DNA of 24,973 bases, taken from assembly GCA_964423195.1 (NCBI GenBank), contig CAYRDY010000020.1:1-24973 (forward strand), given 5' to 3'. Of the stretch, positions 21,943 through 24,973 are shown one piece after another. The notes under the pieces were generated by a model. That model did not search any database, was not told the origin of the DNA, and was given only the letters and a program-made list of their open reading frames with translations. The position numbers and the translations under genes are program-made. This DNA comes from CAKRHR01 sp964423195. Its GTDB lineage: Bacteria; Bacillota; Clostridia; Lachnospirales; Lachnospiraceae. Each line of letters begins with the position of its first letter. Position 1 is the first letter of the stretch.

Positions 21943-23349
21943 ATGGAAAAGCAAAAGAAAAATTATTCGTCACCTTATGAACTTGAAGGTCGCATTCCTC
22001 TGGGACAGGCGATTCTGTTCGGACTGCAGCACGTGATGGCCATGTTTGTCGGCAATCTGACGCCGGTCTTGGTGATCACCGGCGCCGCGGCTTGCGCCCT
22101 GGATCCGGCCCTACAGACAAAGATCATTCAGAATGCCATGCTGGTCGCGGGGCTTGTCACGCTGGTGCAGCTGATTACCATCGGCCCGATTGGCGCCAAA
22201 CTGCCGATCGTTATGGGGACGAGCTCAGGTTTCATCGGCGTCTGCAGCGGCGTGGCCAGGACAATGGGACAGGGTGCGCTGACCTATGGTGCCATCATGG
22301 CGGCCAGCCTGATCGGCGGTTTATTTGAGACGGTGCTTGGATTCTGTCTGAAACCGCTGAGGCGGTTTTTTCCGTCCGTGGTGACCGGTACAGTGGTGAC
22401 TGCCATAGGCCTCTCGCTGATCTCTGTCGGCATCAGTTCATTTGGCGGCGGCAACAACAATGGCGATTACGGTTCCCTGCCGAATCTGTTTGTCGGGCTG
22501 TTTGTCTTGGTCGTCATCATTGTTTTGAAGCATTTTACGAAAGGTATCACGAGCACGGCATCCATACTGATGGGCATCATCGCCGGCTATATTTTATGCG
22601 GGGTGATGGGCCTGTTTTTGCCACACACCTACATCAACAGCGAGGGCGTAGAGATGACGGCATCATGGGTTCTGGATTTCCAGAGAGTAGCCGACGCGCC
22701 GTGGTTCGCGCTGCCGTCCATCATGCCTGTGAAATACAATTTTGACCTTCGGGCGATCATCCCGATCGGGATCATGTTTATTGTCACGGCGGTTGAGACG
22801 GTCGGCGATACTTCCGGCATCACCGAGGGCGGCCTTGGCCGTGAGGCGACAGACTCGGAGCTGCGCGGCGCTGTGACCTGCGATGGCCTTGGCTCTTCAT
22901 TCGCCTCCTTGTTTGGCGTCCTTCCGAATACATCCTTCAGCCAGAATGTCGGGCTGGTAGGCATGACGAAAATCGTCAATCTTTTCGCGATCTCAATGGG
23001 CGCGATTTTCCTGATTCTCTGTGGCCTGTTCCCGAAACTGGCGGCGCTTGTCCAGATCATGCCAAACAGTGTGCTCGGCGGAGCGGCGGTCATGATGTTC
23101 GCATCAATCATCGTCAGCGGCATCCAGCTGATCACCAAGGATGGCGTGGACGCGCGCACCGTCACGATCGTCTCTGTGGCGCTCGGCCTGGGCTATGGCC
23201 TCGGCGCAAACGACGCGGTGCTCAGCTATCTGCCTGAATATGTGAGCCTGATCTTTGGCGGATCAGGGATTGTGCCGGCGGCGCTGATCGCGATCATTCT
23301 GAATATCGCGATTCCTAAAGAAAAAAAGGACAAGGCGAAAGCTGAATGA
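21943..23349 (+). CDS. NCS2 family nucleobase permease (xanthine/uracil type)
   Basis: Polytopic importer of the nucleobase:cation symporter-2 (nucleobase-ascorbate transporter) family. In 468 residues about 12-14 hydrophobic segments are visible. Signatures: the N-terminal FGLQHVMAMFVGNLTPVLVITGAA, the carboxylate-bearing VTAVETVGDTSG (E285) and the family motif QNVGLVGMTK (Q334, N335, G337). A purine such as xanthine or urate is favoured over uracil from the overall look of the motif and from the downstream hydantoinase, but specificity cannot be fixed. Of two adjacent ATGs, 21943 is preferred because GGAGG (21933-21937) is 5 nt upstream; 21940 would be too close. The hydantoinase starts 9 nt after the stop. 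Confidence 0.92.
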   Translation: MEKQKKNYSSPYELEGRIPLGQAILFGLQHVMAMFVGNLTPVLVITGAAACALDPALQTKIIQNAMLVAGLVTLVQLITIGPIGAKLPIVMGTSSGFIGVCSGVARTMGQGALTYGAIMAASLIGGLFETVLGFCLKPLRRFFPSVVTGTVVTAIGLSLISVGISSFGGGNNNGDYGSLPNLFVGLFVLVVIIVLKHFTKGITSTASILMGIIAGYILCGVMGLFLPHTYINSEGVEMTASWVLDFQRVADAPWFALPSIMPVKYNFDLRAIIPIGIMFIVTAVETVGDTSGITEGGLGREATDSELRGAVTCDGLGSSFASLFGVLPNTSFSQNVGLVGMTKIVNLFAISMGAIFLILCGLFPKLAALVQIMPNSVLGGAAVMMFASIIVSGIQLITKDGVDARTVTIVSVALGLGYGLGANDAVLSYLPEYVSLIFGGSGIVPAALIAIILNIAIPKEKKDKAKAE

Positions 23350-23358
23350 TGTGCTGTC

Positions 23359-24765
23359 ATGAAGACACTGATTAAAGACGGGCTGATCGTCCTTGAGGGC
23401 GGTCAGCTCCATGGGGATATTTTGGTTGTCGGGGAGAAGATCGCGCGGATAGGCAGCTATCTGAGCGATGAGGCCGACCGTGTCATCGACGCGGAGGGAA
23501 AAATTCTGATTCCGGGCGGAATCGACGCGCACACGCATTTTAATATCGATGTGGGCGTGGTTTCTGTGGATAATTTTACGTCGGGGACGACGGCGGCCGC
23601 TTTCGGCGGGACGACCACCATTGTCGACCACATGGGTTTCGGGCCGGCAGGATGTAGCCTGCACCATCAGTTTGAGGTTTATAAGGGCTACACTGACGGA
23701 CAATGTGTGGTGGATTATGGTCTGCACGGTGTCGTTCAGCACGTTGACGCGGATATTCTTGACGAAATGGCCTCGATGGTCGATGAGGGCATCAGCAGTT
23801 TCAAGATATATCTGACATATGATTATAAAGTGAATGATGACGACGCCCTGAAAGTATTGAAGCGCCTGAATGATCTCGGCGCCGTGACGGCCGTCCACTG
23901 TGAAAATGACAGTATCATCCGCTATATGAAAGATAAATTGATTCGCGAGGGCAAGCTGTCCGAGCATTTTCACCCGAAGGCGCGGCCAAATCGCTGTGAG
24001 AGCGAGGCCATTGGCCGGATGGCTGCATTGTCGGAGGCCGCGGATCACGCGCCGCTCTATATCGTCCATGTCTCTGCGAAGGAGAGTGTTCAGGAGATTC
24101 GCAGTGCCCGTGATGCCGGCCTGCGAGTGTACGGCGAGACTTGTCCGCAATATCTGCTTTTGGACGAGAGCCTGTACGACCTGCCGAATCACGAGGGGCT
24201 TAAATATATCATGAGTCCGCCGCTCAGGGCAAGAGAAAATCAGGCTTATCTTTGGGAGTGCTTAAGGGACGGTACACTGCAGACGGTCGGCACCGATCAC
24301 TGCAGCTTTGATTTTAGCGGTGACAAGCAACGGGGGCGCGATGATTTCACGAAGTGCCCGAACGGCGCGCCGGGGGTAGAGGCGCGGGTGCCGCTATTGT
24401 ATTCCGAGGGCGTGGTCAAGGGGCGCCTGCCGCTGGATACCTTTGTGAGGGCGATCAGCACCAATCCGGCAAAAATATTCGGCATGTATCCGCAAAAAGG
24501 CGTGCTTGCCGAGGGGAGTGACGCGGACATTGTGATGATCGATCCGGAAAAGACGGTGACGATCACCGCGGCGGCGCTCCATGAAAATGTGGATTATACG
24601 CCTTATGAGGGATTTGAGGTCAAGGGCTGGCCGGTGATGACGATGGTTCGCGGCACGGTCGTCACAGAAAACGGCCGGCTGCTTGTGGAGCCGGGATTTG
24701 GCCGGTTTATCCACCGGGGCCGTTCTCAGGATCCTTCAGCCCCGCGACGGGACCGCCACCCATAA
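23359..24765 (+). CDS. Dihydropyrimidinase / D-hydantoinase family amidohydrolase
   Basis: Cyclic amidohydrolase that opens hydantoin or dihydropyrimidine rings. The 468-residue TIM-barrel enzyme shows the full binuclear metal site: HTH (H58, H60), the carboxylated Lys in SFKIYLTYD (K149), AVHCEN (H180), YIVHVSAKES (H237) and GTDHCSF (D313). Family landmarks GGIDAHTHF, GGTTTIVDH and NPAKIFGMYPQKG are present. Allantoinase and dihydroorotase are less likely given the KIYLTYD and GTDHCSF forms. No clear ribosome binding site precedes ATG 23359; with a 9-nt gap it is probably translated by coupling to the permease. The last 15 or so residues are Arg/Pro-rich and unlike the family end (GRFIHR). 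Together the pair looks like uptake plus ring opening of a nucleobase or hydantoin. Confidence 0.9.
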   Translation: MKTLIKDGLIVLEGGQLHGDILVVGEKIARIGSYLSDEADRVIDAEGKILIPGGIDAHTHFNIDVGVVSVDNFTSGTTAAAFGGTTTIVDHMGFGPAGCSLHHQFEVYKGYTDGQCVVDYGLHGVVQHVDADILDEMASMVDEGISSFKIYLTYDYKVNDDDALKVLKRLNDLGAVTAVHCENDSIIRYMKDKLIREGKLSEHFHPKARPNRCESEAIGRMAALSEAADHAPLYIVHVSAKESVQEIRSARDAGLRVYGETCPQYLLLDESLYDLPNHEGLKYIMSPPLRARENQAYLWECLRDGTLQTVGTDHCSFDFSGDKQRGRDDFTKCPNGAPGVEARVPLLYSEGVVKGRLPLDTFVRAISTNPAKIFGMYPQKGVLAEGSDADIVMIDPEKTVTITAAALHENVDYTPYEGFEVKGWPVMTMVRGTVVTENGRLLVEPGFGRFIHRGRSQDPSAPRRDRHP

Positions 24766-24790
24766 AGGAACAAGGAAAAGGAATAGAAGA

Positions 24791-24812
24791 CCCCGGTGAT
24801 GCAACACCGGGG
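24791..24812 (+). terminator. Terminator after the hydantoinase gene
   Basis: CCCCGGTG (24791-24798) and CACCGGGG (24805-24812) form a perfect 8-bp GC-rich stem with a 6-nt loop, 25 nt after the stop codon. T-rich tracts follow after a gap (TATTTTAGGG then six T). It lies between convergent genes and may serve both strands. Confidence 0.75.
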
Positions 24813-24848
24813 CCTGTGCATATTTTAGGGTTTTTTAACTATGTTTTT

Positions 24849-24973
24849 TTACTCTGCTTCCAGAATTGCGACGTATTTTCCTCTGTCATTTTCTGAAACC
24901 ATCAGCTTTTCCAGCGTCTGCTCAGCTGTCCACTGCATCGTTTTCATCAAGCTGCGGGCATTCTGCAATAACA
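24849..24973 (-). CDS. Unidentified protein, C-terminal 40 residues
   Basis: A minus-strand frame enters from the right edge and ends at TAA (24849-24851). The visible end (LLQNARSLMKTMQWTAEQ then TLEKLMVSENDRGKYVAIL and EAE) is charged and helical with no membrane segment. It converges on the hydantoinase gene with the terminator between them, as expected for a real gene. Coding is inferred from the open frame, the gene-like composition and this arrangement. The tail vaguely recalls the ends of Rpn/PD-(D/E)XK family proteins common in Clostridia, but 40 residues are too few to name it. Confidence 0.5.
   Translation of the reverse strand, partial: LLQNARSLMKTMQWTAEQTLEKLMVSENDRGKYVAILEAE

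Noticed and set aside
20972..21973. A 333-codon minus-strand frame opposite pgi.
   Set aside because: Composition typical of antisense shadows, no recognisable motif and no start signal; pgi on the plus strand is certain.
23263..24192. A 309-codon minus-strand frame opposite the hydantoinase gene.
   Set aside because: Same shadow pattern; the plus-strand enzyme has a complete set of metal ligands.

Overview
The window looks like chromosomal DNA from a spore-forming Clostridia, most likely a Lachnospiraceae-type Firmicute. This rests on strong AGGAGG-type ribosome binding sites, a Gram-positive Tad/Flp pilus locus without any secretin gene, DUF5702 and DUF6382/FHA proteins of the kind known from that family, and Spo0A-box-like DNA. 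No tRNA, rRNA, CRISPR array, insertion sequence or prophage gene was seen.

Layout. (1) 1-4.7 kb, housekeeping: the 5' part of pyrG (minus strand), then divergent ftsH and uvrC, closed by a 21-bp-stem terminator. (2) 4.7-15.05 kb, a Tad (type IVc) pilus operon, all on the plus strand: prepilin peptidase, TadZ-like, TadA ATPase, TadB-like, TadC-like with an extracytoplasmic insert, a 55-residue Flp pilin, a DUF5702 protein, a TadE-like protein with a duplicated His/Cys motif, a second prepilin peptidase, another TadE-like protein and a membrane FHA-domain protein. (3) 15.05-17.8 kb, minus strand: TSCPD-domain protein, murG and a HIT protein behind one promoter, then an orphan soluble histidine kinase that meets the FHA gene tail to tail with the stop codons overlapping. 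(4) 18.0-24.8 kb, plus strand: an orphan solute-binding lipoprotein, mtnN, pgi, an NCS2 nucleobase permease and a hydantoinase/dihydropyrimidinase, then a terminator and the 3' end of an unidentified minus-strand gene.

How the genes may work together. The pilus locus holds the cytoplasmic ATPase, two inner-membrane platform proteins, four candidate substrates sharing a Gly|x-x-x-x-(Glu/Phe) processing motif, and two candidate processing peptidases. The FHA protein may link assembly to Ser/Thr phosphorylation. The most unusual signal is non-coding. Five head-to-tail copies of a TGTCGAA-like heptamer at an exact 10-bp period, plus one inverted copy, lie just upstream of a plausible promoter of the orphan kinase. 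A related TTGTCGAA palindrome lies between two promoters of the pilus operon. TGTCGAA is the established Spo0A box (0A box). I infer that the pilus operon and the orphan kinase could both be controlled by Spo0A, and that the kinase could feed back on Spo0A phosphorylation. That is a hypothesis; only the motifs and gene arrangement are seen directly.
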